From assembly GCA_963795435.1 (NCBI GenBank), contig CAWCHV010000003.1, positions 62,001-126,000 of the forward strand: a stretch of 64,000 bases of DNA, in the 5' to 3' direction. The translations under genes and the position numbers were made by a program. This stretch comes from JAFKFI01 sp963795435 (GTDB taxonomy: Bacteria; Pseudomonadota; Alphaproteobacteria; Acetobacterales; Acetobacteraceae). Positions 1-9,206 of this stretch are shown piece after piece; within the stretch, counting starts at the first letter, position 1, and each line of letters starts with the position of its first letter. Below the pieces are notes generated by a model. The model searched no databases. It was given only the letters and a program-made list of their open reading frames with translations, and was not told the DNA's origin.

Positions 1-1
1 G

Positions 2-268
2 ATCGAGCCCGCCGCCGCCGCGAACGCGGTGGAGAGCGCGCTTACCGGCAAGACCGTGGTGTTCACCGGCAGCCTCGAGAGCATGTCGCGCCCGGAGGCC
101 AAGGCGCGCGCCGAGGCATTGGGCGCCAAGGTCACGGACACGGTCTCGAAGAAGACCGACCTCGTGGTGCTCGGCGCCGACGCCGGCTCCAAGGCACGCC
201 GCGCGGCGGAACTCGGCGTCCGCACCGTGACCGAGGCGGAGTGGCGGGAGTTGGCCGGGTACGCATAG
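2..268 (+). CDS. ligA: NAD-dependent DNA ligase, C-terminal BRCT domain (partial)
   Basis: Only the last 88 or so codons are present; the reading frame is open from base 2, so the gene begins outside the window. The visible part is a single BRCT domain, recognised by GKTVVFTGSLESMSRPEAK, followed by a glycine-alanine helix, TDLVVLGADAGSKARRA and the terminal tryptophan in EAEWRELAG. In bacteria this domain closes LigA, which seals nicks in replication and repair using NAD+. The adenylation, OB-fold and zinc-finger parts cannot be seen. A stand-alone BRCT protein is possible but much less likely given the open frame to the edge. Confidence 0.87.
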   Translation: MEPAAAANAVESALTGKTVVFTGSLESMSRPEAKARAEALGAKVTDTVSKKTDLVVLGADAGSKARRAAELGVRTVTEAEWRELAGYA

Positions 269-290
269 GCGTGCTCACATTCGAGACCAC

Positions 291-335
291 TCAACCCTCT
301 CCCTCTCCCCCCCTGCTTTGGGGAGAGAGGGTTGA
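291..335. repeat. C/G-rich palindromic repeat, copy 1
   Basis: A hairpin with arms TCAACCCTCTCCCTCTCCCC and GGGGAGAGAGGGTTGA, the left arm carrying a 4-base bulge, lies 22 bases after the ligA stop. It is one of at least six related copies in the window (others near 22864, 29653, 36014 and 49061). It could end ligA transcription, but no T-tract follows. The rest of the 269-437 gap shows nothing else clear. Confidence 0.7.
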
Positions 336-437
336 GGGGGGGTTGTGATCCACTTCATACCGGCACCGACACATAGGACGGATACTTCCCCCATGCCGAA
401 CGCGGAACGGCCGCGCGGCGGGGAGAGGAGATCCGAG

Positions 438-641
438 ATGGGCGATTTCGATCTGTACCCGGGCGAGCTGACCAATCTGTCCGATCTGTCGGTCAGGCAA
501 CGCAAGGCCCTGCGTCACGCCTTCGTCGTCGCCGCGATCTGCCTCCTCGCCATCGTCGGCAGCATCGTCGTTCAGGGCGCCAACCCGGAAGCGATGCGGA
601 TCGCCCAGGCCAACCAGGCGGCCAACGTCGTCGTCCAGTAG
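438..641 (+). CDS. Small single-span membrane protein, unknown function
   Basis: A 67-residue protein with about 30 polar N-terminal residues (start MGDFDLYPGELTNLS), one hydrophobic helix at about residues 31-48 (FVVAAICLLAIVGSIVVQG) and a short alanine/asparagine-rich tail. The start at 438 is chosen because GAGAGGAG lies 7 bases upstream; in-frame ATGs at 345 and 393 would add an arginine-rich stretch without a ribosome site. It stands alone between ligA and a convergent aminopeptidase gene. I do not recognise a family. Confidence 0.6.
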   Translation: MGDFDLYPGELTNLSDLSVRQRKALRHAFVVAAICLLAIVGSIVVQGANPEAMRIAQANQAANVVVQ

Positions 642-648
642 ACGCACC

Positions 649-2424
649 TCAGCCGGCCAGGGGGGCGCAAGCCGCGCGCAGCCAGGCGTGCGCGGCGGGG
701 TCAAGTTGCGGCCCCACCTCGGCGAGCACCCTTGCGTGATAGGCGTCGAGCCAGTCGCGCTCCCGGCTGTCGAGCAGCGCGGGGTCGAGCAACCAGCGGT
801 CGAATGGCGCCAGCGTCAGGGTCTCGAAGCGGAGGAACGGTTTCGCCGCTCCCGGCAGTTCCGCCGGCTGCACCAGAAGAAGATTTTCCAGCCGGATTCC
901 GTATTCGCCGGGCCAATAAAAGCCCGGCTCGTTCGACAGGATCATCCCCGGCGCGATCGGCACCGGCTTGGCCGCCCGCGACAGGCTCACCGGGCCTTCA
1001 TGCACGGACAAATAGCTGCCGACGCCGTGCCCGGTGCCGTGGTCGTAGTCGAGGCCCATCTGCCACAGCGCGCGGCGCGCGAAAGCGTCGAGATGCGGGC
1101 CGGCGACGCCTTGCGGAAACACCAGGGTGGCGATCGCGATGTGGCCCTGCATCACCCGCGTCGCCCGCTCGCGCAGTTCGCGGGGCGCCGGAGACGGGCC
1201 GGTCCAGATCGTGCGCGTGACGTCCGTGGTGCCGTCGAGGAACTGCCCCCCGGAGTCGATGAGATACGCCTCGTCGGGGCGGATCGGGCGGTTGCTCGCC
1301 TCGGTGACGCGATAGTGGATGATCGCGCCGTGCTCGCCGGCACCCGAGATCGCGGGAAAAGATTCGCCGCGAAAGCCCTCGACCTCCTCGCGATAACGCA
1401 GCAACCGGTCGGCCGCGGAGATTTCCGTCGCTGTGCCAGCCGGGCCTACTTCGGAGAGAAAATGCAGGAACCGGCAGAGCGCCACCCCGTCGCGCCGATG
1501 CGCGTCGCGGGCGCCCTGCTGCTCGACCGGGTTCTTGCAGGCCTTGGGCAGCAGGCAGGGGTCGGCGCCCGCGACCACCTCGGCGCCGGCTTCGCGCAGC
1601 ACCTGGGCAAACCATACCGGCGAGCCTGCGGCATCGACCCGGACCCGCTTGCCCGCGAGGCGTGTGAGAGACGGCCGCAGCGCCTCCCGCCCCTCGATAG
1701 TCACGGCGTTGCCGAGCCAGGCGCGCGTCGCGTCCGGCAGCTTGGCCGGCTCCATGAACAGATCCGCGCGGGCGTCGGCGTGCGCCACCGCGAAACCGAG
1801 CGCGAAGGGCGTGAACGGCACGTCACCGCCCCGAATGTTGAGCAGCCAGGCGATCGACGCCGGATCAGTGAGGATCGCGGCATCCTGCCCCGCCTTGCGC
1901 AGCGCCTCGCCGATCTGCTCGCGCTTCTCGGCGGCGCCCAGGCCGGCATATTCCAAATCGTGGGGAACTGCGGGCGCCATCGGCGGCCCCGGCCGGTCCG
2001 GCCACACCGCGTCCACCGGGTTGCGCGACACCGGGGTCATCGCGAGCCCCGCCTCGGTGTAGCGCGCCAGCCCCTCCTCGCTGACCAGCAGCGGGTCGTA
2101 GCCGATCCTGGCCCCCGGCTCGGCGTTGGCGGCGAGCCACCCCGGCGGCGGTTCTTCCGTGATGTGCCGCCGCTCCCACAGCGCCGCATCGGTTTGCGCG
2201 GCGAGCTGCAGGACATAGCGCCCGTCGGTGAACACGGCGGCCCGGTCCGCCAGGATGGCGGCCAGCCCGGCGCTTCCCGTGAAGCCGGTCAGCCAAGCCA
2301 ATCGTTCGGCCCCCGCCGGCACATACTCGCCGAGGTGCTCGTCGGCCCTGGGCACGATGAAGCCGTCCAGCCTCTGCTGGGCCAGTTCCGCGCGCAAAGC
2401 CGCCAGCCGTTCCGCCGCACTCAT
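649..2424 (-). CDS. pepP: Xaa-Pro aminopeptidase (M24B, three-domain type)
   Basis: A 591-residue cytosolic metallopeptidase that removes an N-terminal residue preceding proline. The length fits the long three-domain form (two creatinase-like N-terminal domains, then the pita-bread catalytic domain) rather than the 440-residue E. coli form. Catalytic-domain metal ligands are visible in order: two aspartates in LIDSGGQFLDGTTDVTRT, a histidine in HGTGHGVGSYLSVHEGP, and glutamates in NEPGFYWPGEYGIRLEN. The N-terminus (PRADEHLGEYVP, then ERLAWLTGFTGSAG) is typical. The ATG at 2424 follows GAGAGG. It is monocistronic, convergent with the small membrane protein and divergent from the DUF1127 gene. 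The symbol follows the family name and is not an orthology claim. Confidence 0.93.
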   Translation of the reverse strand: MSAAERLAALRAELAQQRLDGFIVPRADEHLGEYVPAGAERLAWLTGFTGSAGLAAILADRAAVFTDGRYVLQLAAQTDAALWERRHITEEPPPGWLAANAEPGARIGYDPLLVSEEGLARYTEAGLAMTPVSRNPVDAVWPDRPGPPMAPAVPHDLEYAGLGAAEKREQIGEALRKAGQDAAILTDPASIAWLLNIRGGDVPFTPFALGFAVAHADARADLFMEPAKLPDATRAWLGNAVTIEGREALRPSLTRLAGKRVRVDAAGSPVWFAQVLREAGAEVVAGADPCLLPKACKNPVEQQGARDAHRRDGVALCRFLHFLSEVGPAGTATEISAADRLLRYREEVEGFRGESFPAISGAGEHGAIIHYRVTEASNRPIRPDEAYLIDSGGQFLDGTTDVTRTIWTGPSPAPRELRERATRVMQGHIAIATLVFPQGVAGPHLDAFARRALWQMGLDYDHGTGHGVGSYLSVHEGPVSLSRAAKPVPIAPGMILSNEPGFYWPGEYGIRLENLLLVQPAELPGAAKPFLRFETLTLAPFDRWLLDPALLDSRERDWLDAYHARVLAEVGPQLDPAAHAWLRAACAPLAG

Positions 2425-2631
2425 TCGCCGAACCTCTCAATCGTGACGCGCCTCCGGTGCATGGCGCCGCAGCTCCCACGCGAATATCGCATGTCAGGCT
2501 CGATCATTTGCCTGCTGCACCGCAGCATCGACGCTACCATCTTGCAACTCGTTAAGTTTCGGGGACGCCCTTGTCGATCGGACGCCGGCGCCGGACCCGG
2601 AATGACTGACTGAAGATTGGGGATCAAACCC

Positions 2632-2904
2632 ATGACCGCACTTCTTTCCAAACACCAGCTCGCACCCGCTTTCCCCGCCAACATCGGTGCCCGCGCGCAG
2701 GCCGAACAGCGTCATCATCGCACCGGACGTGGCCTCGGCCAGCGCCTTGGAAGCGCGATTGCGGCCCTTCGCGGGCGGCAGGCGGTGTTCAACGAATTGC
2801 GCTCGCTCACCGACCGCGAACTGGCGGATATCGGCATCACCCGGAGCGACATCTACCGGGTGTTCGACCCCGCCTTCGCCGCGGAGCACCGCGCTCGCGG
2901 CTAG
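2632..2904 (+). CDS. DUF1127 family small protein
   Basis: A 90-residue protein whose C-terminal half carries the DUF1127 signature: NELRSLTDRELADIGITRSD followed by IYRVFDPAF. Such arginine-rich small proteins are common in Alphaproteobacteria and have been linked to RNA-related stress and phosphate responses, but no role can be read here. The ATG at 2632 is preferred over the in-frame TTG at 2617. The N-terminal 40 residues are low-complexity. It is convergent with prmA, with 11 bases between the stops. Confidence 0.8.
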   Translation: MTALLSKHQLAPAFPANIGARAQAEQRHHRTGRGLGQRLGSAIAALRGRQAVFNELRSLTDRELADIGITRSDIYRVFDPAFAAEHRARG

Positions 2905-2915
2905 CCGCGAGCGTT

Positions 2916-3806
2916 TCACGCCTCGCCCGCCCGAAGGATCAGCGTAGTCCACGGCCCTTCGCGCACCCTGCCCTCCAGCACCAGGCCCCGCCTCCGGTGC
3001 GCCGTCAGCACCAGGCGGGCCTGGGTCTCGAGGAGGCCGGCCAGGATCGCCGTGCCACCCGGCGCGAGATGCGCCGCGAGATCCTTCGCCATTCGGCAGA
3101 GCGGCCGGGCCAGGATATTGGCGAACACCAGATCGAACGGCCCGCCCGCCCGCAGCGCCGGATCCCTCCAGCCATCGCCTTGACGGCAGCGAACCAGCCG
3201 GCCGACGCCATTCAGCGCCGCGTTCTCGGCGGCGACCCGCACCGACCAGGGGTCGATGTCGCTGGCCAGCACCGGCCGGCGCAATAGCCGCGCGGCCGCC
3301 ATCGCCAGGATGCCCGAGCCGGTGCCGAGATCGAGGATGCGCCGGGGTCGCCGATACGCGATCCGCTCGAACGCGATCAGGCATCCCCGCGTCGATTCGT
3401 GCTCGCCGGAGCCGAACGCGACGCCGGCATCCAGGGTAAGCGTGATGCGCCCCGGCAGCGCTGACTCGGCCAGATGCGTGCCCCGCACCGCGAACCGCCG
3501 CCCGACCGGCTGCTCGGGGAACGCGGCGTGGGTCCGCGCTAGCCAGCCCTCGGCCGCGGTCGCCTCGCGCGCGAGCTCGGCTTCCACGCCGCTGACCATC
3601 GCGGCGATCGCCAGCCCGCCGATCAGCTCCGGCTCGCCCTCGCCGACCGTCTTGACGCCCTCGATGCGCCAGCGCCCGGTCTCGTCGTCGAGAAAGAACC
3701 CCACCGTCGCGCAGGCGCCGCGCAGCGCGGCCTCGTAGGCCTCCACCGCGCTCTCCGGCACCTCGACCCAGACCGTCTCCAGCGGGGTCGCGCGGCGACG
3801 GCTCAT
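2916..3806 (-). CDS. prmA: Ribosomal protein L11 methyltransferase
   Basis: A 296-residue class I methyltransferase that trimethylates ribosomal protein L11. The N-terminal substrate-binding half (VWVEVPESAVEAYEAAL) leads into FGSGEHESTRGCL, the AdoMet-binding loop DLGTGSGILAMAAARL, the acidic DIDPWSV strand and the ANILARPL motif, all diagnostic of PrmA. The ATG at 3806 shares bases with the uvrD stop (ATGA), so both are probably translated from one message. The open frame continues upstream through uvrD but is antisense-like noise there, which is why the start is set at the overlap. Confidence 0.92.
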   Translation of the reverse strand: MSRRRATPLETVWVEVPESAVEAYEAALRGACATVGFFLDDETGRWRIEGVKTVGEGEPELIGGLAIAAMVSGVEAELAREATAAEGWLARTHAAFPEQPVGRRFAVRGTHLAESALPGRITLTLDAGVAFGSGEHESTRGCLIAFERIAYRRPRRILDLGTGSGILAMAAARLLRRPVLASDIDPWSVRVAAENAALNGVGRLVRCRQGDGWRDPALRAGGPFDLVFANILARPLCRMAKDLAAHLAPGGTAILAGLLETQARLVLTAHRRRGLVLEGRVREGPWTTLILRAGEA

Positions 3807-6004
3807 GCCTTCTCCACGAAGCGGTCCAGCACGCGTTTGTCGCCCGCTTTGTCGAAGGCGATGTCTAGCCGGTCGTCCTCCGAGGCGGTGACGGTGCCGT
3901 AGCCGAATTTCTGGTGGAACACGCGGGCGCCGACCGGGATTGCGTCCTCGCGCGGCGGACGCGCCGGCTGCTCCCACGCCTCCACCACCTTCTGCCGCCG
4001 CGCGACCAGCGGGAAATGGCCGCTGAACACCGAGCCGCCATTGGCGGAAAACAGCCCGACCCGCGCCTCGCGCGCCAGCGCCGCCGAACCGGCGCGCTCC
4101 ACCTGCTCGTCCGGCAACTCCTCGACGAAGCGGCTCGGAAGGCTGCTCTGCCAGTTGGCGTAGATGCGCCGGTTCGCGGCATAGCTGACGATCGCCCGCC
4201 GCCGCGCGCGCGTCAGCCCGACATAGGCGAGCCGCCGCTCCTCCTCCAAGCCCTTGAGCCCGGACTCGTCCATCGCCCGCTGGTTGGGGAACAGTCCCTC
4301 CTCCCAGCCGGGCAGGAAAACGGTGTCGAATTCGAGCCCTTTGGCGCCGTGCAGGGTCATCAGGCTGACCCGGTCGCCCTCGGCGTTCTCCTCGTTCTCC
4401 ATCACCAGCGCGACGTGATCGAGGAAGCCCGCCAGCGTCTCGAAATCGGCCAGCGCGCGCACCAGCTCCTTGAGGTTCTCCAGGCGTCCCGGCGCCTCGG
4501 GCGACTTGTCCTGCTTCCACATGTCGGTATAGCCGCTCTCGTCGAGCATCGTTGCCAATGTAACGACGTGGCCATCGCGCGGCAGCATCTCGCGCCAGCG
4601 GGCAAACCCGTGCAGCAGCGCCGAGAGCGAGTCCCTAACCCGCCCCTTCACCCCGCCCTCGGCGATCAGCCGCGCCGCCGCCCCGGTCAGCGGAATACTC
4701 TGCTCGCGCGCGGTCTGGTGCATGGCGCGAAGTGCGACTTCGCCCACCCCGCGACGCGGCACGTTGACGATGCGCTCGAAAGCCAGATCGTCCGCCGGCT
4801 GGTTGAGCACGCGCATATAGGCGATGGCGTCGCGGATTTCGGCGCGCTCGTAGAAGCGCAAGCCGCCGACGACGCGATACGGCACGCCGAGGGTAATCAA
4901 TCGTTCCTCGAAGGCGCGGGTCTGAAAGCCGGCGCGCACCAGGATCGCCATTTCGGCCAGCGAATCGCCGTCGCGCCGCCACGTCTCGACGCGCTCGCCC
5001 ACCATGCGCGCCTCCTCGTCGGAATCCCACAGCGAGACGACGCGCACCTTGTCGCCATCCGCGTCCTTGCGGCCGGCGCGCAGCGTCTTGCCGAGCCGTC
5101 CCTCGTTATGCGCGATCAGCGCCGAGGCGGCGGCGAGGATCGGCTTGGTCGAGCGGTAATTGGCCTCCAGCCGCACGATGCGCGATTCGGGAAAATCCTT
5201 CTCGAAGCGCAGGATGTTCTCCACCTCGGCGCCGCGCCACGAATAGATCGACTGGTCGTCGTCGCCGACGCAGCAGATGTTGTGGTGCCCTTGGGCGAGC
5301 AGCCGCAGCCAGAGATACTGCACCAAATTGGTGTCCTGGTACTCGTCGACCAGAATGTAGCGGAAGGTGCGGTGATACTGCGCCAGCACGTCCGGCCGAC
5401 CGCGCAGGATCTCCGTCATGTGCAGCAGCAGATCGCCGAAATCGGCGCTGTTGAGTGTCCGCAGCCGCTCCTGATAGGCGGCGTAGAGTTCGCGCGAGCG
5501 GCCGTTGGCGAAATCGGTGTCCTCCGCCGGGGTGACGCGATCGGGGGTCAGGCCGCGATCCTTCCAGCGCTGGATCACCGCCATCAGCGCCGGCGGCGCC
5601 CAGCGTTTCGCGTCGAGCCGCGCCGCCTCCATCACCTGCTTCAGCAAGCGAAGCTGGTCATCGGAATCGAGGATGCCGAAGCTCGGACTGAGGCCGACGA
5701 GGTCGGCGTGCCGGCGCAGCATCCGGGCGCAAAGCGCGTGAAACGTGCCGAGCCACAGGCCCTCGGCGGGGCGGCCGAGGATGGCGGACACACGCTCGCG
5801 CATCTCGCGCGCCGCCTTGTTGGTGAATGTCACGGCGAGCACCTGGCCGGGTGCGGCGCGGCCGGTCAGCAGGATGTGGGCGAAGCGGGTGGTGAGCACG
5901 CGCGTCTTGCCGGTGCCGGCGCCGGCCAGCACCAGCAGCGGACCGTCCACGGTCTCCACCGCCTCGCGCTGCTCGGGGTTGAGGCGCGTCAGGTACTCGG
6001 TCAT
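3803..6004 (-). CDS. uvrD: UvrD/PcrA-type superfamily I DNA helicase
   Basis: A 733-residue 3'-5' helicase for nucleotide excision and mismatch repair. Visible SF1 motifs are LNPEQREAVE (Q motif), AGAGTGKTRVLTTR (Walker A), FTNKAAREMRERV (Ia), ILVDEYQDTN (Walker B), VGDDDQSIYSWRGA (III), LEANYRS (IV), VSLMTLHGAKGLEFDTVFL (V) and VGLTRARRR (VI). The C-terminal tail has the tudor-like FHQKFGYGTVTASEDD that binds RNA polymerase in PcrA/UvrD. The ATG at 6004 (MTEYLTRLNPEQ) is preferred to a TTG 12 bases upstream. It overlaps prmA by 4 bases. Confidence 0.93.
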   Translation of the reverse strand: MTEYLTRLNPEQREAVETVDGPLLVLAGAGTGKTRVLTTRFAHILLTGRAAPGQVLAVTFTNKAAREMRERVSAILGRPAEGLWLGTFHALCARMLRRHADLVGLSPSFGILDSDDQLRLLKQVMEAARLDAKRWAPPALMAVIQRWKDRGLTPDRVTPAEDTDFANGRSRELYAAYQERLRTLNSADFGDLLLHMTEILRGRPDVLAQYHRTFRYILVDEYQDTNLVQYLWLRLLAQGHHNICCVGDDDQSIYSWRGAEVENILRFEKDFPESRIVRLEANYRSTKPILAAASALIAHNEGRLGKTLRAGRKDADGDKVRVVSLWDSDEEARMVGERVETWRRDGDSLAEMAILVRAGFQTRAFEERLITLGVPYRVVGGLRFYERAEIRDAIAYMRVLNQPADDLAFERIVNVPRRGVGEVALRAMHQTAREQSIPLTGAAARLIAEGGVKGRVRDSLSALLHGFARWREMLPRDGHVVTLATMLDESGYTDMWKQDKSPEAPGRLENLKELVRALADFETLAGFLDHVALVMENEENAEGDRVSLMTLHGAKGLEFDTVFLPGWEEGLFPNQRAMDESGLKGLEEERRLAYVGLTRARRRAIVSYAANRRIYANWQSSLPSRFVEELPDEQVERAGSAALAREARVGLFSANGGSVFSGHFPLVARRQKVVEAWEQPARPPREDAIPVGARVFHQKFGYGTVTASEDDRLDIAFDKAGDKRVLDRFVEKA

Positions 6005-6066
6005 GCGGGGGAACAAAATGGCACAACGCTCATATAGACCGCCCGGCAGGCAGGTCCAACGCCGCC

Positions 6067-7062
6067 TCAGCGTGGCGCCGCGGCCCGTTGCAGGCGATCC
6101 GCGATGGCAAGGCCGAGACCGGTCCCGGGCACCGCCATCGCGGCGATCCGCTCGAGGCCGAGCCGCGCGCCCTCCGCATCGAGCCAGCGCAGTCCCTGGA
6201 ACAGCCGCGCCGCCGCTTCGGTGAGGTCGCCTACCGGGCTGAGATTGAAGGTCGCGCCGGCGCCTCGCAGCGCCGTGCCGAACGCCAGCAGCGCCTCGTC
6301 CGCCGCGACCGCCACGGCATCCAGCCGCACCGGCAGGCGCGGCGCGTAGTGCGACACCAGCAGCCCCGGCGAGCGCAGCGACCGCGCCGCCTCGGCGGTC
6401 GCGTGCGAGATGCCGCGCGCGACCGGGCCGATGATGGCCTCGATCGCCTCCACGGTGGCCCCGCCGGGCCGCAGCAGGAACGGCCGCGCGCCGGTGAGGT
6501 CGAGCACGGTCGATTCCACCCCGACGGCGCAGGGGCCGCTGTCAAGCACCGCTGCGATCCGGCCGCCGAGACCGTCCAGCACGTGCCGCGCGGTGGTCGG
6601 GCTGACCTCACCGGAGCGGTTGGCAGAGGGTGCGGCGACGGGCACCCCAGCGGCGCGCAGCAGCGCCAGCGCCACGGGATGCGCCGGGACCCGCATCGCC
6701 AGCGTCTCCAGCCCGGCTCCCGCCAGCAGCGCGATCGGACAGTCGGGGGCGCGCGGCAGCACGAGGGTGAGCGGCCCCGGCCAGCATCGGTCGGCCAGCG
6801 CACGGGCCGCGTCGTTCGCGACCACGTGGGCGAAGGCGGCGTCCGCGTCGGGGCAGTGGCAGATCAGCGGGTTGAAATGCGGCCGGCCTTTGGCGGCGAA
6901 CACGCCGGCAACCGCTCGGGGATTGGTGGCGTCGGCGCCCAGCCCGTAGACCGTCTCGGTGCCAAACGCGACCAGCGCGCCACCGCGCAACAACCGGGCC
7001 GCGCGGGCGATGCCCGGCGGGTCGGCGGCGAGCAGTTCGGTTTCCGGCGCGGGGCCCGTCAT
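6067..7062 (-). CDS. tsaC: L-threonylcarbamoyladenylate synthase (Sua5 type)
   Basis: A 331-residue enzyme making threonylcarbamoyl-AMP for the t6A modification of ANN-decoding tRNAs. The YrdC core shows GGALVAFGTETVYGLGADA, the KGRP loop, LAMRVPAHP, VAAPSANRSGEVSPT and VGVESTVLDL. About 100 extra C-terminal residues, joined by SPGLLVSHYAPRLP, form the Sua5 domain, so this is the long Sua5 form rather than the short TsaC. The ATG at 7062 (MTGPAPETE) is chosen; an in-frame upstream start at 7098 exists. It is divergent from pepA, with about 90 bases shared as promoter region. Confidence 0.93.
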   Translation of the reverse strand: MTGPAPETELLAADPPGIARAARLLRGGALVAFGTETVYGLGADATNPRAVAGVFAAKGRPHFNPLICHCPDADAAFAHVVANDAARALADRCWPGPLTLVLPRAPDCPIALLAGAGLETLAMRVPAHPVALALLRAAGVPVAAPSANRSGEVSPTTARHVLDGLGGRIAAVLDSGPCAVGVESTVLDLTGARPFLLRPGGATVEAIEAIIGPVARGISHATAEAARSLRSPGLLVSHYAPRLPVRLDAVAVAADEALLAFGTALRGAGATFNLSPVGDLTEAAARLFQGLRWLDAEGARLGLERIAAMAVPGTGLGLAIADRLQRAAAPR

Positions 7063-7150
7063 GGCGCCGGTGATAGCCAAGCCGCCCGACCGTGGCAAAG
7101 TGCCGCCCCGCTGCTAGAGTTTGCCAAAGCCATCCGGAGACACCCCGCCA

Positions 7151-8632
7151 ATGCTCGACATCGCCTTCGCCAAGCCCGTCCTGCCGCGCTCGGGCGCGCT
7201 CGTTCTGCTGGTCGGCGAGGGCGAACTGCCATCCGGCCTGTGGGAGCACGCCAACGGCGCGACCGGCGGCGCGATCAGCCGGGCATTCGACGCGGCGGGG
7301 TTCACCGGCGGGAAGAGCAAGACCTGTACCATCCTGGCACCCGGCGCCGGTCTTTCCCGCGTGGTTGCCGTCGGGCTCGGCAAGCGGGACGCGCTGACGA
7401 GGCGCGGGCTGGAGGAGGCCGGCGGTCACGCGCTCGCCGCGCTCTCGCGCGACAGCACCGCCTCGCTCGCCGCCGACGGGCTCAGCGCTGAGCAGGCGGC
7501 AAACGCGGCGCTCGGAGCGGTGCTGCGGAGCTATCGCTTCGACCGCTACCGCACGAAGGAGAAGCCCGAGGACAAGCCGAAGCTGACCGAGCTCGCGATG
7601 CTGGTGGACGACAACGCCGCCGCCACCGCCGCCTTCGCGCCGCATGAGGCGGTGGCGAAGGGTGTTTTCCTGTCGCGCGACCTGGTGAGCGAGCCCGCCA
7701 ACATCCTCAACCCCGCCGAGATGGCGCGGCGCTGCGAGGGCCTGCGCGAGCTCGGCGTCGAGGTGGAAGTGCTCGGGCCGGATATGCTGGCGAAGCTTGG
7801 TTTCGGTGCGCTGCTCGGGGTATCGCAAGGCAGTGCCAACGAGCCGCGCGTGGTGGTGATGCAGTGGCATGGCGCCTCCGGCCACGGGAAGAAGGCGAAG
7901 GAAAAGCCCCTCGCCTTCATCGGCAAGGGCGTCACCTTCGACACCGGCGGCATCAGCATCAAGCCGGCGGGCGGCATGGAAGACATGAAGTGGGACATGG
8001 CCGGCGCCGGCGCGGTGATCGGCCTGATGGCCGCTCTCGCCGGTCGCAAGGCCCGCGCCGATGTGGTGGGCATCGTCGGCCTGGTCGAGAACATGCCCTC
8101 GGCCACCGCGCAGCGGCCGGGCGACGTGGTGAAGAGCCTGTCCGGTCAGACCATCGAGGTCATCAACACCGACGCCGAGGGCCGCCTCGTGCTGGCCGAC
8201 GCGCTGTGGTACTGCCAGCAGCGTTTCGATCCGGCCTTCATGGTGGATCTCGCGACACTCACCGGCGCCATCATCATCGGCCTCGGCCACGAGCACGCCG
8301 GGCTGTTCAGCAATGACGACGCGCTGGCGGGCAAGCTGCTCGCGGCGGGCGCCGAGAGCGGCGAGAAGCTGTGGCGGATGCCGCTCAACGACGAGTACGA
8401 CAAGCAGATCAAGTCGGAGATCGCGGACATGAAGAATGTCGGCGGCCGACCTGCGGGCTCGATCACCGGCGCGCAATTCATCCAGCGCTTCGTCAACGGC
8501 AAGCCCTGGGCGCATCTCGACATCGCCGGCATGGCCTGGTCGTCCAAGGACGCGCCGACCCGCCCCAAGGGCGCCACCGCGTTCGGCGTGCGGCTGCTCG
8601 ACCGGCTGGTGGCCGAGCATCACGAGGGCTGA
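7151..8632 (+). CDS. pepA: Leucyl aminopeptidase (M17)
   Basis: A 493-residue dizinc/dimanganese aminopeptidase forming hexamers in the cytosol. The catalytic half has GKGVTFDTGGISIKPAGGM, KWDMAGAGAV, the loop ENMPSATAQRPGDVV and the family signature NTDAEGRLVLADAL. The C-terminus (AGSITGAQFIQRFV, WAHLDIAGMAW) is complete. The ATG at 7151 has GGAGA ten bases upstream; a TTG at 7121 is in frame but precedes that site. Followed 13 bases later by a membrane protein gene and then holC, the usual pepA-holC neighbourhood of Alphaproteobacteria, here with one extra gene between. Confidence 0.95.
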   Translation: MLDIAFAKPVLPRSGALVLLVGEGELPSGLWEHANGATGGAISRAFDAAGFTGGKSKTCTILAPGAGLSRVVAVGLGKRDALTRRGLEEAGGHALAALSRDSTASLAADGLSAEQAANAALGAVLRSYRFDRYRTKEKPEDKPKLTELAMLVDDNAAATAAFAPHEAVAKGVFLSRDLVSEPANILNPAEMARRCEGLRELGVEVEVLGPDMLAKLGFGALLGVSQGSANEPRVVVMQWHGASGHGKKAKEKPLAFIGKGVTFDTGGISIKPAGGMEDMKWDMAGAGAVIGLMAALAGRKARADVVGIVGLVENMPSATAQRPGDVVKSLSGQTIEVINTDAEGRLVLADALWYCQQRFDPAFMVDLATLTGAIIIGLGHEHAGLFSNDDALAGKLLAAGAESGEKLWRMPLNDEYDKQIKSEIADMKNVGGRPAGSITGAQFIQRFVNGKPWAHLDIAGMAWSSKDAPTRPKGATAFGVRLLDRLVAEHHEG

Positions 8633-8645
8633 TGTTTGGCCAGAC

Positions 8646-9200
8646 ATGGCCCGCCTCATCGTTACCCGCGACCCGACAGGCCGGATCAGCCGCGTCGCGA
8701 AGGAGCTAACCGGCAGCGAGAATGCTGTGTTTCTGGTGCTCGTCGTCGGACTAGCAATCGCGATGGGCAGTGCGGCGCTGCATATGGCGGGGAAAGGCCA
8801 CTGGCTTCGCGTGCCGGAGCTCGCTATCGCGGTTGGATGCCTCGCTTACGTGGCCTCCGAAGTGGGTCGGCGGCTCCTCTCGCACCGCTCCAAACCGACA
8901 GAGATCGCCGATGTACGCGGGGTCAGGTTTGTATTCTACTCCGAGCTTGGCCTTGTCCCCTGGACGGCGGTTGTCGGTTTTCATGTCGAGAGTTTCAGAT
9001 TTCCCGGCTACGGGGGCGCCGTCCTCGTCGCCGATTTTGCCGACCCGCGGTCCTGGATCGCGGAACTGCGACCCGCCAACGCAGTCGCGCCAGGCAAGCG
9101 GTTCGCACCCCCGTTTCCCTCGGTGGACATGGCGCGGTCGCTTGATCTGCGAGCGTTGAAGGCTGCGCTCGAAGACCTGCTGGCGCAGAGCCGGGCTTGA
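8646..9200 (+). CDS. Membrane protein with two predicted spans, unknown function
   Basis: A 184-residue protein with two hydrophobic stretches near the N-terminus (FLVLVVGLAIAMGSAALHMA at about 29-48, and ELAIAVGCLAYVASEVG at about 58-74), then a soluble domain of about 110 residues with alternating strands (GVRFVFYSELGLVPWTAVVG, then VESFRFPGYGG and VLVADFADPRSWI). Two helices followed by a PH-like strand pattern resemble the STM3941-type bacterial membrane proteins, but this is a resemblance only. It lies between pepA and holC with short gaps (13 and 6 bases), so it is probably co-transcribed. Longer in-frame starts inside pepA are rejected because they would run over that gene. Confidence 0.6.
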   Translation: MARLIVTRDPTGRISRVAKELTGSENAVFLVLVVGLAIAMGSAALHMAGKGHWLRVPELAIAVGCLAYVASEVGRRLLSHRSKPTEIADVRGVRFVFYSELGLVPWTAVVGFHVESFRFPGYGGAVLVADFADPRSWIAELRPANAVAPGKRFAPPFPSVDMARSLDLRALKAALEDLLAQSRA

Positions 9201-9206
9201 GGGGCG

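Noticed and set aside
3914..6037. A 707-codon plus-strand frame opposite uvrD
   Set aside because: Shadow of the helicase gene.
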